From assembly GCA_964057225.1 (NCBI GenBank), contig OZ059898.1, positions 7,006,001 through 7,070,000 of the forward strand: DNA of 64,000 nt, written 5' to 3'. Positions 10,901-26,397 of this stretch are shown piece by piece; positions within the stretch are counted from its first letter, which is position 1; every line of letters starts with the position of its first letter. Source of the stretch: Auanema rhodensis (taxonomy: Eukaryota; Nematoda; Chromadorea; Rhabditida; Rhabditidae). Both the position numbers and the translations under genes were made by a program. A model generated the notes under the pieces. It did no database searches, had not been told where the DNA came from, and saw nothing but the letters and a program-made list of their open reading frames with translations.

Positions 10901-13414
10901 GGTTTATTTTAAACTATATTTTTAGAAAAACTTGTCTCTGAATACAAGTGCTAATGATGATGAGGAAGACTTCTTGTTGGGGCCCCGATCAAGATTGGAT
11001 AATGCTCAATTGAACGTGGCACTCCGTGGTTGTTCTTCTGCAAATGTTTCTGAAAAACGTGAAGGCCTGAAAACCATGCAAGATTTAATGAGGTTTGTAT
11101 ATTGTTATTATTCTCAATATTATTTACGAATCAGGGCTGGAAAACAGTTTGCTCTTCCTGAAGTTAAATCAATGGCTGATACGTTTGTCAAACTACTGTC
11201 AGAAGGTAATCACAAGGTAAGATTTATTTTATTTTATAGCTTTGCTTATTATAAACCTGGTTTAAGCTTATGTCATCACTTATTGAAACATTTAATGATT
11301 TTGTACGTTTGTATCATCCTATGCTCAGTGATACTCTACAAATTCTACTACATAAACTAATATACAAACATTCTTCTGAGTTATTGCCGACCAGCAAGGT
11401 TTTCATTTCTCGTTATGATAATTCGATTATAAAATTTTTACTAATTCAGAATTCATTGGAGTCAGCATTGAAGACAATAAGGGAAAATTTTAATCCTAAA
11501 GTTCAGCTTCAGAGCATTTGTAAAGTTATTCATGATAGCCCAATATCTTCTCCAACAGTTAAGGTATTTCTATCTTATTGTTCAGAATAACTTAAAATAA
11601 TTATTCAGGCGAAGCACGGTATGCTTATTTATTTGTTAGAACTGCTCGAATCTTCTCATGATCCTCTCGAATTGAATACTGAAGAGCTTAGATCAGTTCT
11701 TAATAAAATGTTCCATTGGATGGAAGATCCCAAATGCACATTGTTGCTGACTGTGAGTTGTTCCCATTACTCTTAATTCAAATATTTTTCTTCTAGACAT
11801 GCTCAAACATTTTTTCCGCTATGTTTCACAGAAATGTTGCTGATTTTTCATCACTTCTTAACCGTTTCGAGCAACACAAAAGGGATCTTGCTCATGAGCT
11901 TTTAAAGAGAAAGAATCCGTAAGTTTTTTTTTCAAAAAGTTGCAGCTTATTGCCGATCGCATTAGAATTTTTCTCTTGTCCAATTCCTATGCCATTATGT
12001 ATGTATGAAATGTATCTTCACACAATTTCACAGTGAATGTGATGCCATATATTTCACATTGACACTCTGCGTATGCTTAGATTACACATTCTTGCAGAGA
12101 ATCGACTTTGCCATACGAAGCAGTTGAACCAGAGCCGGTCGATCAAGTGGACAGTAGACATTCAAATTACATGTTGGGATCTCACTATAATGATTCGCTC
12201 AGGTCTACTGATCGATCTCGCCTAAGTGACACTTCAGCGAATTCTTCTAAGGTAAGCTTTTATCTTTTTCACTAAACTATGGCTTATTCTTCATTTCAAA
12301 ATGGTTTTATGTTAAAATCATATTGTATATACTTAGGTTATTCTGGATTCTACAATTCATTTGCGTCACGATGTTAATGAGCAGAAAAACTATATTTCAC
12401 GATTATTCAACGAACTTCAAGGTGTTTCTTCGAATCCTAGCAGGTATGCTAAATAGCTTTTTTTGCATGCAAAAATTATTCAGGAGAAGCGAACAAATTG
12501 AAGCATTAAATTTATTGCATCAAATGGTCAGTGAAGGATCGTTCAATACATGGGAAGATAATTTCAAAGCATTATTGCTCAATGTAAAAAACACTATTCT
12601 GAATATACTTCAAATATTACTTTTTTAAGACTTTTGATGCTTTAGCTGTTGATGATGGAAACTTGAAGAAAAGTGCATTAAGGTTACTCACTAAAACATG
12701 GTAGAACTGAAACAAAGACTTCTTGCATAATATTTTCTTTAAGTTTATCACAAGCTTCAAGATTCATTGATCTAGCTGAAATAACGCTGATGAAAGTATT
12801 GAATTCTGTAGATGCTTCTGACGAGGATAAAAGTAAAAACATGGTATATTTAATTATTTTGTTTTCATATTATGAAAATATATTTTAGTTGCTAATTAAC
12901 ACTGCTGAGGAATGTATGAAAGTTCTAGCAACTCATCTTCCTCCACACATTGTTTTACGTGTTGTCTTACCAATGATTAAAAATATCGTGAGAAATGCTT
13001 TAAATTTTGGTTTTTGTATAAGAAATTTTTTTTTCAGAATAGTAAGCAAACAGCGTTTGCATTAAAAATGATTGAGCGATTGGTTGAGGCTATGGATCCT
13101 GAAGAATTTAGTCCCTTCCTCCCTGAAGTAGCCCCTGGAGTTGTACAAGTATGTTTTCTTTAGCCCATCTCAAACTCATTTCAAATTTAGTGTTACCCAA
13201 GTACTATTTCTTCTGTTCGTAAAAATTGTATATTCTGCCTGGTTGCACTTGTTCATAAATTAGGAAAAGATCCAATGGATCCTTATATGGATAAATTAGA
13301 GCAAAAGGGTGTAAGTCAATTGATCAGAATTTCTTTTTTTTAATTATTATTTTCTAGCAAAAACTAATTGAAGTTTACGTGTATAGACGACAGACGGCTT
13401 CTACGCATTTTTAA
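5000..13414 (+). CDS. cls-2: CLASP microtubule-stabilising protein
   Basis: Microtubule plus-end rescue factor at kinetochores, spindle and cortex. CDS exons: 5000-5176, 6154-6254, 6321-6405, 6451-6545, 6649-6724, 6805-6905, 7423-7547, 8413-8460, 8880-8951, 9025-9069, 9230-9294, 9341-9433, 9481-9629, 9676-9811, 9855-9925, 9970-10060, 10106-10207, 10255-10387, 10433-10531, 10576-10880, 10926-11092, 11135-11216, 11267-11398, 11450-11563, 11609-11752, 11797-11918, 12098-12251, 12337-12443, 12484-12583, 12630-12700, 12744-12843, 12889-12987, 13038-13148, 13191-13310, 13358-13414; total 1282 aa. An N-terminal TOG domain (EVRDASMNTLAHVM near residue 180) is followed by a Ser/Arg/Pro linker, a second TOG (about 310-570; VQACEFIVRNVEHPKIV), a basic Ser-rich stretch with FSGRSASAID, and C-terminal TOG-like arrays (LPPHIVLRVVLPM). 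Two introns are long (977 and 865 nt); the rest are mostly 40-60 nt. Orthology to cls-2 rather than another worm CLASP is inferred. Confidence 0.93.
7556..7752 (-). pseudogene. Antisense reading frame in CLASP intron 7, possible Y1-transposase-like fragment
   Basis: Within CLASP intron 7 the minus strand is open for about 65 codons, read as TYRNPINAGMVADVL, then GSWYAPHLIDFTD and ETFRNMSKIALLRHGVQV. It looks more protein-like than the surrounding AT-rich shadows. The frame runs on into the complement of CLASP exon 7, where it is certainly not functional. The RNPxxAGxV string resembles by eye the signature of bacterial IS200/REP-type (Y1) transposases (RNPVxAGLV). No catalytic HUH or Tyr motif is visible, so at best this is a fragment. 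It could also be a chance frame; I have no decisive match. Confidence 0.25.
8255..8340. other. CpG-rich patch in CLASP intron 7
   Basis: About 85 bp with many CG dinucleotides and a GC content near 60%, in an intron otherwise about 30% GC. GGCGCGCGG occurs twice, 16 nt apart (8274-8282 and 8290-8298), with a third CGCGCGC block at 8258-8264. It does not fit as a CLASP exon: joining the upstream exon to the AG at 8263-8264 meets TGA after two codons. Confidence 0.6.
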
Positions 13415-13812
13415 ACCTTTCATTCTCGGCGCTAGCTTACATATTAACAGTGTTATGAACTTGTTACATGCAATTATCTATTCGAGATTGTACGCTAATA
13501 GCCTACCCGATCTCATACCGGTGTTCGCATAAAAGCGAAAAACAGTAACCTTGAATTAATAACTCTTTCTATCATCCCGAAAAACAATGGCTATTTGATA
13601 TAGTTATTGGTATAAAACAAATTTGCTTTCTCATGTCTTGTATGTTTTATCGAAATTCTTACAAAATTTGTTCCATGTTTCTTTGAGACTACGTAAAGTT
13701 TTTATTGTTGGCCGGCATTCCTTTTATTTATGCAAAGTACGTGTCATGACGAAATAAATACCGTTCAATTTTAAATAAATATGTTCTGCATACGATTAGT
13801 AAAATAGTGGTT
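13415..13812. other. Convergent intergenic region, CLASP / SMAD
   Basis: 3' UTRs of two convergent genes. No ORF or RNA gene seen. It contains AATAAA-like strings near 13754 and is otherwise featureless. Confidence 0.6.
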
Positions 13813-15694
<1,882 letters not shown>

Positions 15695-17333
15695 TTTAGT
15701 TCTTAATAAAAAATATTCATAAAAAATAACATTTCGTTTTTGTAATGTAAGTCTATGTAAATATGAAAGTTTTAAAAAATAGATATTCAGTAAACATACT
15801 AGAAGGATTCATAAGATTTCGAAGATGACTCAAGCGCTTAGCAATACTTCGTGAACTTCAAAAAAGAAAATTCAAAAAGCAGAATACTTAAAACTAAAAA
15901 AGTAATCAATTTTTCATTGAATTGATAATCAGAAACATAAGCAATTATAATCAGCTGATAGACAGATAAAATCAATAATGAAACAGTCTACGGAAATTGT
16001 TGAAAATGAACTGATAAGTAGCTGTAGTGCTATTGAGGAGGGGGAGAGAAACTGTCACCACGGTTTTCTTCGGCGAGGCGCAACATGAAGAAGATGAGAA
16101 GAATTCAGAGACGCAGGTAGATATAAAACTTGAGAGATAGCACTCATGAAAAGAGAATTGGACCAGAATATTGTTGCATCTAGAAAACAAATGGACAGTC
16201 TGGAGCCGACAATGATGTCGTCCAGATGCCGTTTTTGACCAATTTAATGACATTGTAGTCTTTTTGTATTGAAATCCGACTTCGGATTAAGAGAAATTCA
16301 TCAAAGAAATATTGGCCGCATAATAGTATCGTGAAAAGGGAACCTAAATTCATTCTTAAATCTCATTTGTACATAGATCTTTAATAGTTTATAAGATTTA
16401 CAGAGCGGAATAATACCAGAACTCAATTTTTATATCGTGATCTTGTTTAATGAATACTGAGCATGTTTAGCTTTTATTTGATCAGTAATAATAATATTGA
16501 GATTCAAAAATTATAATAGCAAATACTTATTTGCATCACAACTTTTTATTAATTTCCATGTCCGGCTTAAATTCATTCGTAACTGATTCAACTGCTGAAG
16601 TCTAGCCAAGACTTGCCTTATACACTTCTTCATACAAATCTGCATAGCAACGGCCGTTTTCCTGCTTCAATTATTTTAAACTCGAATGAAAAGTTTTTTT
16701 TTGGAGAGTGAAGGATTTAGCGAATTATTGATCATAAACTACTTTACGCATATATAATGATTTTCATTCAACTTATATTTTTCTATTTTATTCCATGTTT
16801 TAATGACATATAATTGATATACTGGATATATTACCTTTTATTTGTTTACACAATTCTTATCATCGTTTTACATGTCAATGCTCTGTTTATGCAATGCATC
16901 ACCGCTTTGCTTATAATAATTCTCTTTATCCCACAACGGTTTTCACTTTTCTATTATTTGTGACTGTATAACAGCAGATTCAACTTCTCTCTGGGTCACT
17001 AGCAAAACGCTAACCATCTGTTCAACAGAATGTAATAAGTTGTTAATGTAGTAGTTATCTGAATCTGATATTTGTTTTCTTTTGTGTCTTTTTAACTTTA
17101 AGACATTTTTCTCAACTTAGTATTTCGAAACCACAAGATAAAACGTTAATTAGGTTGAAATTTTCATCCCAATTAACTTCTTATATCCTTAAGTATTACG
17201 CAATCTACTACAACGTTTTAATATTTTATATTTTCGTTGGAACGCAATTTATCTTAATATCCCTCCATTATACTCATTTATCTTGTTAGTATTCAGAAAT
17301 AATTAGTGGAACTGGGTATATTTCTAAATTGTC
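15695..17333. other. Divergent intergenic region, SMAD / sugar transporter
   Basis: About 1.6 kb between two divergent genes. No convincing gene. A minus-strand 56-nt block at 15855-15800 has an acceptor and a GTATGT donor and reads SRSIAKRLSHLRNLMNPS, but its phase does not join SMAD exon 1 (see rejected items). The rest is AT-rich. Confidence 0.5.
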
Positions 17334-18801
17334 ATGGCTAATCATGACAAAGAAACTTTATTACCTTCAACAACAAACAGAACAAAAATTGGTGAAATTT
17401 AACAAAAATTTTAAACATAATTTACTTTTTTAGTGTCATCGACAGAAAGCTCAACTCTTTTCAAAACATATGTAATAATAACAATGATTTTTCTTTGGTC
17501 TGGGTATACTTTAACTGTTCGGTATACTCGAAGTACAGTTCCAACTGAATCAGTAAGCCATATACTTTCTTCTCTTTTGAATGGTTGTTTTAAGCTTTAT
17601 TTTCCGTCTACCGTAGTACTAGTATCAGAAATAGTAAAGCTCTTGGTTACTATTTTCATGTATTTGAGAGAAAGCAATTATCATTTTGGAGAATTTGTAA
17701 TGGTTTGTTCCTGCATTAAGATATAACTAAAACTGTGTTACAGAAAATAAAAAAGTATTATTTTGGTGCTCCTAGAGAGGTTCTGAAAATGGGTGTACCC
17801 TCAGTAGCTTATGCAATACAAAATAATTTAGATTTTATAGGTTTATCAAATTTGGACGCTGGTGTTTATCAGGTATCAAAACAAAGCATAATGAACTATT
17901 AATTAATATTTATTGCTTAATTTACAGGTTACCACGCAACTGAAGGTTGTAACTACAGCCATATTCATGATGATTTTCTTGGGAAGAAGGTTTTCAAAAC
18001 GTCGATGGTTAGCTATTATCATGCTTTTTATTGGAGTAGCTGCTGTTCAGGTTTATTCATATTTATATTCTAGCTTTATTTCAACTGTTTAATAGTTAAA
18101 TAGTATTGGTCAGAATACAGTTAAAAATGAAGAAAACCGTTTGCTTGGGTTATGTGCTGTATTAATGACATGTGTAACTGCAGGATTTGCTGGTTAGTTA
18201 CTTTCATTTTTTTAATGGAAATTATGAATTGAATATCGCTGATCAATTAGACAATTTTCACTGTTATATAACAATTACAACAATTCAGGAGTTTACTTTG
18301 AAAAGATGTTAAAAGACGGTGGATCTACCCCCTTTTGGATTCGAAACATGCAAATGTATAGTTGTGGAGTGGTACATATCATATAAGCAATAGAAATGAT
18401 AATAATATTCTTAATTCAAGATAAGTGCCTTTTTGGGATGTATGACAGAAATTGATGATATTAGTCATAAAGGTTTCTTTTATGGTTATAATTCTCAAGT
18501 TTTTTCTATAGTAGGTTAGTATGCTTCTTTCGTTAACACGTCATTTTATGAATTTGATGGATTATTCAACTGAATTATGCATATCCTTATAGGGTTTCTT
18601 TCCTTTGGTGGCTTGTATATATCGTTGGTAATGAAACACTTGGATAATCTATATAAAAGTTTTGCTTCGGCTATTTCAATTATTTTAGTTGTTATAGTTT
18701 CTTTTTTTATTTTTGATGGTATAATCATCGGATTTTATTTTGTTATAGGAAGCTTTACCGTAATAAGCGCTATTATAATTTACAATTCTGTAAACGTGTA
18801 G
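17334..18801 (+). CDS. ugtp-1: Golgi nucleotide-sugar transporter (SLC35A family)
   Basis: Ten-helix antiporter that moves UDP-sugars (UDP-galactose or UDP-GlcNAc) into the Golgi in exchange for UMP. CDS exons: 17334-17391, 17434-17552, 17595-17702, 17744-17872, 17928-18050, 18096-18192, 18289-18371, 18421-18514, 18593-18801; 339 aa. Family strings: LTVRYTRS at the first helix, STVVLVSEIVKLL, VPSVAYAIQNNLDFIGLSNL, VYQVTTQLKVVTTAIFM (the SLC35A signature), EKMLKDGG, and the conserved LVMKHLDNLYKSFA near the C-terminus. Intron 2 (42 nt, 17553-17594) is 3n and stop-free, so the frame stays open through it; family alignment (PTES joined to LYFPST) shows it is an intron. Substrate cannot be read from sequence; the name rests on resemblance to C. 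elegans ZK370.7 and the SMAD neighbour. Confidence 0.88.
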
Positions 18802-21344
18802 TTTAAGAATTTATTTTATATTTGTATATGTATTGTTGATCTATGTTCCTTGTAAGATTTGTGATATTCTAGAGCTTTAACTAATCCAGTATTATCTGGA
18901 AAATATACTCTCGTCTTTGATTAAAAATGCAATTCATCTACTATCGTGAATATAATGTCGTTTTCTTTTCACTAATTATGTAACAATATTTGATATGTAA
19001 GAAGTACTGGGTTTTTTTTGAATGTATTGTATAAATTTTTTTCGTAAAAAAAAATATTTTCAAGTTATTAACTTCCTTATCTAAAGATTTTCTTTCTTAT
19101 GGGAATTTATATAGATACACAAACAAAAAAGGTATGTATAGCCTAGTCTGATTTCAGCAAAGAATGTGAGGATATAATTATATTTTTCATCATGTATGCA
19201 GCTTGCTCTTATGTTATTCTTTTCAAAGTATTAATGATGTTAGAAGGCATGATTAAAGAGGAGCCTTTTTGCAGTTCTTAAAATCGTATGAAGCAATTTC
19301 TCTTCGATATATTGCTTCTGATTACATAGTGATCAACACGCGAAATGTAAGCCGCAATGAAGGCAATTGGCTAGACATGATGAAGCCTAGCAAAACTATC
19401 GCATGTCACTCCTCAATTTTACTTGACATTTTTCCTACAAAGCAAAACATTTCGTTTTTTGCTCTTCCAATGAGCTCATCATTGTGAATTTCAATGTCGT
19501 CGTTGTCGGCACGAATGAAAAAGAAAAGGATAGAGGGGGAGTGAAATATAAAGAGAGAAAGAGAGAGCAATTGGTGCCAACAAATCCCATTGGCTTAAGC
19601 AAGTCAACCGTTATGAACAAGACCTTCAGTTTTCTATTTTATGTCATCCAAGAGAATGTTCTTTAATACTTTAGTTCTCCTTAAGTATTTGAACAAGACA
19701 TTTCTATGATTATATTATTAAAATCTTGAAAAAAGATAGAAATTCATTGATACATTTTTAATAGAAAATAATCGTATGGCATCTGTAGAGCAATATGTTT
19801 AACTCCTAAAGTTCTTGTGCCAGCAGGCACCCAAGAGCTTGTCGATTAGCCTGTGGTTAGATGTTATTTGGCTAAAATGGAGATGTGACCATGCTAAATT
19901 TCTATTAAGTTTCAAGCTTCAGCCCCTATTCTAAACGTCTTTTACTGAGCATTATACTCGTTGGATTCAAAGAAATACGAAACAAATTGTTTTTGGTAAT
20001 CTACCTTGGCCAGAAAATAGAAAGGGAGTAGGAGGAGCGAGATAGGATGTGGATTTAGAGGATGCTAAAGAAGAAAAATGTAGCGAAAGTAATGAGAAGC
20101 ATAGCATCATTTTAGTTCGAACGATTATTGGTTTGAACGTACTGAGAAGTAAATTTTTATTTTTTTTTGTTGAGCTGTGAGCGTCACCATGTTTTATACA
20201 TATGTAAATTGTTATTTAGAAGACAAATACTAATAGCTTAACATAAAATAATTCATTTCATCGAAAAAAAAAAGAATTATATGAATAAACTTCTCATTTG
20301 TATTGTTCATTTTTACCAAATACTTGATCACATTTCAATTATGTACAACATGTTTACATCAACCCAATCTATTTTGATGTGAAAATCGTTTGCCATTCTC
20401 ACTCGGTGGCTGGAGTTCCATGTTATATATCTCCTACTTCAGCTTTTTTTGTTCCTTCTAAATCCTCTCTTTATGTATCATTAACTTTTCAAACAGCATG
20501 CGATTTCTGTTTTATTTCAAGCTCAGGTTTCTTTCTTTTACACTTCCTTCCTATTTAGACTGCAATGTAGTTCAGCTACGTTAGCAATTATCGTGGAAGT
20601 ACTCACATCTTTCTAGCTCGAACCAACGTAGAAAGATGAAGTAAAATAGATAGAAGTTTAGACACAAAGAGAATAGTGACAGCTAATGTAAAAGTTTTGT
20701 TCCAAGCACGTGCTATTCCTTTCAAACTAACATTTTATGCTCTGAATTATGTTATATCTATATTATATATAACATATAATATACATATGTAGTATATTAA
20801 GATATAATATATGTTAATAGATTTTTAGGAAACAAAGGGCAAATAAATATATTTTTCTTCGTGTTTAATACAATTGTACACATTTCAAATATTGATCACT
20901 CAAATTCACTTATTTGTATATTTTAATTATAATCATTGCCATGTTTTCATTATTTTCATAAATAGTATTTTCTAACCAAAACATAACAAATCTCAATTCT
21001 ACAGTATAGGTTAAAGGAATTTCTGTATTTGTATTATAAATAAATACTGAATTTACCATAAATGGACTAAAAGTGGAAAAAAGGAAATAAGTAGAAGAGG
21101 AGTGTAAGGGAATAAAATCGTCGAGAGTCTCTGCCTACTTGAGTCATTTTCTTTGTCCAACTCATCCTTTTTATGTTCAATGATAATTACATGTTTCTTT
21201 CTTTTTATTTTTTCTTTTTTCTCAAAATACATATGACTACATGCATAAATGTATATATCTATCTCAAGATACATGTATATCATATCCTCATTCCTCCTTT
21301 GTTCTTATCTCTGTTCTTGTTTCTCCAACGCACATCTCTCTCTG

Positions 21345-21384
<40 letters not shown>

Positions 21385-23436
21385 TCTCTCTCTCTCTCTC
21401 ATTCTCTCTCTCTTTCCCTCTCCCTCTCTCTCTCTCTCTATCTCACTCTTTCTCTCAATTAGACTATGGAAGCATACTACTTACCACTAGCATACATTTT
21501 AAAAACATAAAAAAAGTTAAATAATGAAGCCGTTCTTTTAGTTTATTAGATGTCTTTGTTGTTAACCTTTTCAATTTTTGTTTAATTCTATTTTTGAATA
21601 AATCTCAAAGATTAACATTCAATTAAGTTAATTCTTATCTGTTATCTAACAGCTAATTTTTATTTCACATTCTTTACATTTTCTACTATTCTTTCCTTCT
21701 ATATCATATTCGTGTATTTTTTGATCAAAGTACTTACACGATTTTTTAAAAGAAATCTTTGTGGTATAATAAACGATTATAAAATAAATTTGTTAAAATA
21801 CCTAAGAAAAAGTTTTACATTTTATAAAATGGTGTATACTTCAGAACTTAATTACTTGTAAGAACATAAACTGAGAGTAGATTCGTTTAGTCTATAATCG
21901 CTTTGAGAAACTATAATACAAGGTTTCGTTTAAAACTTTTCCTTTTTTTATTAGTATTTCTGAATATTTTGAAGTGACATTCAATTTTTTTTTCAATTTA
22001 CTCATTTTTTATATTTCTTCTCTTTTTGTCGTTCACTACTGCGTATTCTTTTTATAGTTTTAACTGACAAGAAAGTGAATGCAAGTTCATTCATCCAGAG
22101 AAGCATACACTCGTCCAACAACTCATATTATATCGAGAATTTCGTATTTCATACTACTAACAGAATAAAAGTAGAGGTAAAAATATTATTCTCTCTAAAT
22201 TATTTCATTTGAATCTAATAAATTCTAAAAGATCTGATTTTATCCGAATTTTAATGTTTATACCAAGGCAAGCTTTTTCATCTATTACTAGCTTTGAATG
22301 TGCCAGAGGCTATTGCAAATCCTGTAAAACCAGGAAGAGAAAGAAGAGCATGGGACAAGAGATTCAGTCAAAAAGAAGAGCATATGAACGGATAAAAAGG
22401 AAGAGTCAACGGGGTAAAAGGCAGAAGAACGTTAAGCATTAGGCAAAATGATTTTCGTATCTTACGTGAAGTACACAATAGTCAAATTCGATCAATGCTA
22501 TTTTCATCCCAGCTTTTTGAATTTTTTATTGAAAATTTTTCTGAACAAAGAATAGGTTCTGATGTGATGTCATAAACGTATTGCTCCCTTCTTAATGTTG
22601 CTTCTCATTCAAAAATAATTTTTTTAAAATAACTTTCATTGTTTCTTCTTCCAAGTTAAGCCTTTTTGTCCAGTTGCTTCTTCCTTAAATAAAAAAGATG
22701 AATAAATCAGGAGCTAAAGAAGAGTTCAAAGCACTCTCTTCTGCTTAGTCATGGTTTACATTTTCCTGTTTTCCAGCATATTCTTCGAATGGAAATAAAG
22801 TTTTGACACATTTAATGTACTCACACTTACTTATATGAACTTGAAGAAATTGGTCATTTGCTATCGCTTTCAGGAAGAAGTTTTCCGCTATTCTTTGAAA
22901 CAATAATGATTTCTCTTACATAGTCATTTATGTCCTTCTCTTCTTTTAAAGCCATATTCTCAAAGTATTGCTGACATCCAAGAACAACTATTGAAACCCT
23001 AAAAACCTCAAGTTGCTCTTGTATATTAATATTATAATTTAAAATAAATATTCTTAAACAGACTAATTGAGCTAAGTGTTCAGATTCTCATATTTCAAAT
23101 GATATTCAGATACGATAAAACTCGTATTCTATCTACTTACTACAATTCTCAAAATGATAATATAATTTATAACGATTGTTATATTGCTTCAGAAAGATTG
23201 TTATTTTCTTTACTTCCATCTGTATATCACGTTTATTCGATTTCAAACGACGACAAGACGTTTCCGCCTGAAATACTTAGGATTTTTCATAATTCCTTTC
23301 TAATTTTTCTATATATTGCTCATTCCTCCCACTTTCTGAAAAAAAAAAACATAATTTTAGCTTTCTTTTTATTTTTCTATTTTTATCTCATTGATCATAA
23401 AATACTCATTCAAAACTTTTCAGAGAGCTTCTAATT
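18802..23436. other. 4.6-kb gene-poor interval
   Basis: No coding gene supported on either strand. Open frames here are short, low-complexity or AT-driven. Contents: the 3' UTR of the sugar transporter, AT palindromic DNA around 20755-20815, the (CT)n microsatellite, and many short A/T runs. A TTTTCAG at 23415-23421, 15 nt before the next ATG, is a probable spliced-leader acceptor for the downstream gene. This is the longest stretch without a gene in the window. Confidence 0.6.
21333..21456. repeat. (CT)n microsatellite
   Basis: About 120 bp of almost uninterrupted CT dinucleotides with a few TTTCCC and CTGT interruptions. It produces artefactual Ser/Leu-only open frames in all three plus frames, none of them real. 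Confidence 0.95.
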
Positions 23437-24811
23437 ATGGCATCATATGCCAAAAAGACATCGAATCCGGGAAGAAAAAAACTTTTTCATTCATCAGCAC
23501 TTTTTTCTTTATTTTGGTCTGTTTTCTATGGTGGTCGTGTAATCGTCTTTGCTTTAACCTCATTTCGTTATGCTAATCAGCGTGAAAATGTCAGCTATGT
23601 AGAATGGGAAGGTTGGTTACAAAACAAGTTTAATTTTAATTGTTCCATATAAAACAAGGGATTTAGTTTGTTCTAATTGTTTCATTTCAGTTATTCAATG
23701 CCTTCTATCAGCCATGGGAATTTTAATATCATTATCTCTCTTCAATGCTTATAAAATTGTTTGTTTTTTACTAAAATTTCTTCAATAATCACTAACTCTT
23801 ATTGAGAAATACTGTAATCCTCAAACAATAAGGGTTATATACAAGTGAAATTTACTTGCCCACAATATACTTTTAAGTAATCAAGCATGAGTTTAGAAAA
23901 AGTAAAACGATAAACCTTAGTACTGCAAATGAATAGAATTGTTTCAATTCTAAGAAAATTTAAATCCTTACATGTTTTGTTCATCAACTTCACGGAAAAA
24001 ACAAAATTCTACAAGACAGAATTAAAACAAAAAACATTAAATATTCAAATATTATAGAAAAGTGCTACCTTGTTAATATTTTCTTGGCTATCATGGATGT
24101 TTTCCAACTTTATGATATCACTATTATTACTTCATAGAAGTATTTTTGATGTGAGTTTTTTATCAACATCATTTAATACTGATATAAATATCAAATTACA
24201 AATATCATTAATAATTAATTAAAGCTATTGGCTGTCGGTATATTTTAGAGAATTTAATTTATTTTTAAAAAAATAAAGAACAATATCCGAATTTAGAATT
24301 TGAAACAATATAGAATCAACTACCTAAGTTGTTATTCAAAAATTTGTCGTTTTATCTTCAAATGATTAGCCTGTTTATAAAAATAAATAATCTTGAAAAA
24401 CTAGAAAACTTTACTTATTAACATAATATTTATTTATTTTTAGTTGGCAATGAAAGATATGAGCCTTGCTGCAACATTTAATGATATTTTGGATTTAGCT
24501 CATTTAGTCAATGCACCGACTACGGTTTGCTCACAGAGACAAATGATATTTAATAACAAAATTTTTTTCAGATTTATTTCATTCTTGTTTTTGTTACTGG
24601 TTGTTTTCAAAGCCAAGTTAAAAAATCCCGTGACATTATTTTTGGAGCGATCAGAACCCCATTTGGATATCGTAAGTTGACCTGTTTTTATTTTTATTAC
24701 AGTATAATATAGTATATTAATATTTTTCTTGTTTAAGGTAAACTCGACAAGTGCGAAGTTCTTCACATGCATGAAGGAGCAATAGATGAAGAAATTGTCT
24801 ACTACGTTTAA
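23437..24811 (+). CDS. Unrecognised four-helix membrane protein
   Basis: Not a family I recognise. CDS exons: 23437-23611, 23691-23758, 24058-24150, 24444-24524, 24572-24671, 24738-24811, giving a clean 196 aa. The ATG follows an unpaired TTTTCAG by 15 nt. A short basic N-terminus (MASYAKKTSNPGRKK) precedes helix 1 (about 20-42, LFWSVFYGGRVIVFALT), helix 2 (about 59-81, IQCLLSAMGILISLSLF) and helix 3 (about 83-108, LLIFSWLSWMFSNFMISLLLL). Then comes a loop (MSLAATFNDILDLAHLVNAP), a weaker helix 4 (IYFILVFVTGCF) and a hydrophilic tail with RKLDKCEVLHMHEG. No signal-peptide cleavage site is obvious. Exon phases agree at all five junctions, which supports a real gene. Function unknown. Confidence 0.7.
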
Positions 24812-25431
24812 AAACGATTACGTTTCAATTCTTCATTCTGGAACCAATTTGAACGTCTTTCTGGCACAGAAAGGTAACTTAGAAAACAAGGGATGATGAC
24901 ATAGATTTATAAATTACTGTTAGAATTGTTTACATTCCTGATAACTTGTTATAGTATTACCTTTTATCTTTATCTGGTTAATAAAATATGCACACGAATC
25001 TATTTGCTTAATTAAATTTGAAAAACAGTAGAACTTAATTGGTCTGTGTTGTGGTGTTTTTCTCTCAGGAATTCCCATACCACAAAACTCCTTTCAATAT
25101 CATAATAAAGCCTACATTACTTACCAATAGTTTTAGAAATGGAACCGACATACATGTCGCAGAGCGAATTACCCTTTTGCATGATAAAATAGAACATTGC
25201 AACAGAAATACTTTGAATATGTACAAGTTATCAACCCATTGTTAAAACGTTAATCCAACCATACCAAATTACCTTTCAATTAACATAGCAAACAGATGCT
25301 ACGCCTATTATGACCACCATGAGGTGCATATTAATGTCATATTATAATTTTTCGTATGTACAAATAATTTTGTCTTTGATGGAATTATTAAAAACGTTTT
25401 AAACGAACAATGTTTAATAACAAGTAACAGC
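24812..25431. other. Convergent intergenic region
   Basis: Between the four-helix protein gene and the 3' end of rps-14. Nothing recognisable; scattered short frames only. Confidence 0.55.
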
Positions 25432-25982
<551 letters not shown>

Positions 25983-26397
25983 TATCCAAGACTAAAATTA
26001 AAAAAAAACATTCGAAAACTTTCACATGACTATAACATATAAGTAATATTTCTACTTATTGTAAACAACTCAGAATTCAAACCAAATAATATAAAAATAG
26101 GAAAAAAATTCAAGAATTGCTTTAGGATAAAACGAAACAAAAATTTTTCTGCACTACTTTTGCGCCAATATTATACATACTGCCTATCAACACTTCATAA
26201 CAGACGATGCGCAGCTTTGCGTCCCGTCACGAAATTATTTTTTGGTGTCTTGTGTTCAGTTTCTCTCCGATTTTGGGATTTTGGGGTTATTTTTCTAATC
26301 TTAACTTTTATATTTTTGAAACTTATGTTATTATAATTTGAGATTTTTATGATAAGTTAAGCATATACATTTTCTAGAATTCAATTATGTATAGAAA
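25983..26397. promoter_or_regulatory. Divergent promoter, rps-14 / epg-4
   Basis: 415 bp between two divergent start codons. It should drive the ribosomal protein gene to the left and the epg-4, rpl-36, ACP row to the right. No sharp TATA box; a locally GC-richer block (GCGCAGCTTTGCGTCCCGTC) lies at 26210-26229. Confidence 0.5.

Noticed and set aside
15800-15855. Minus-strand block reading SRSIAKRLSHLRNLMNPS, possible upstream SMAD exon
   Set aside because: It has an acceptor and a GTATGT donor, but its phase does not join SMAD exon 1 and SMADs need no such extension. It could be a UTR exon.
15972-16253. Cys/Ser-rich minus-strand frame upstream of the SMAD
   Set aside because: There is no splice context or family resemblance, and the composition is that of a random frame.
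21173-21524. Three overlapping plus-strand frames over the CT repeat
   Set aside because: They are Ser/Leu-only translations of a (CT)n microsatellite with no splice or family support.
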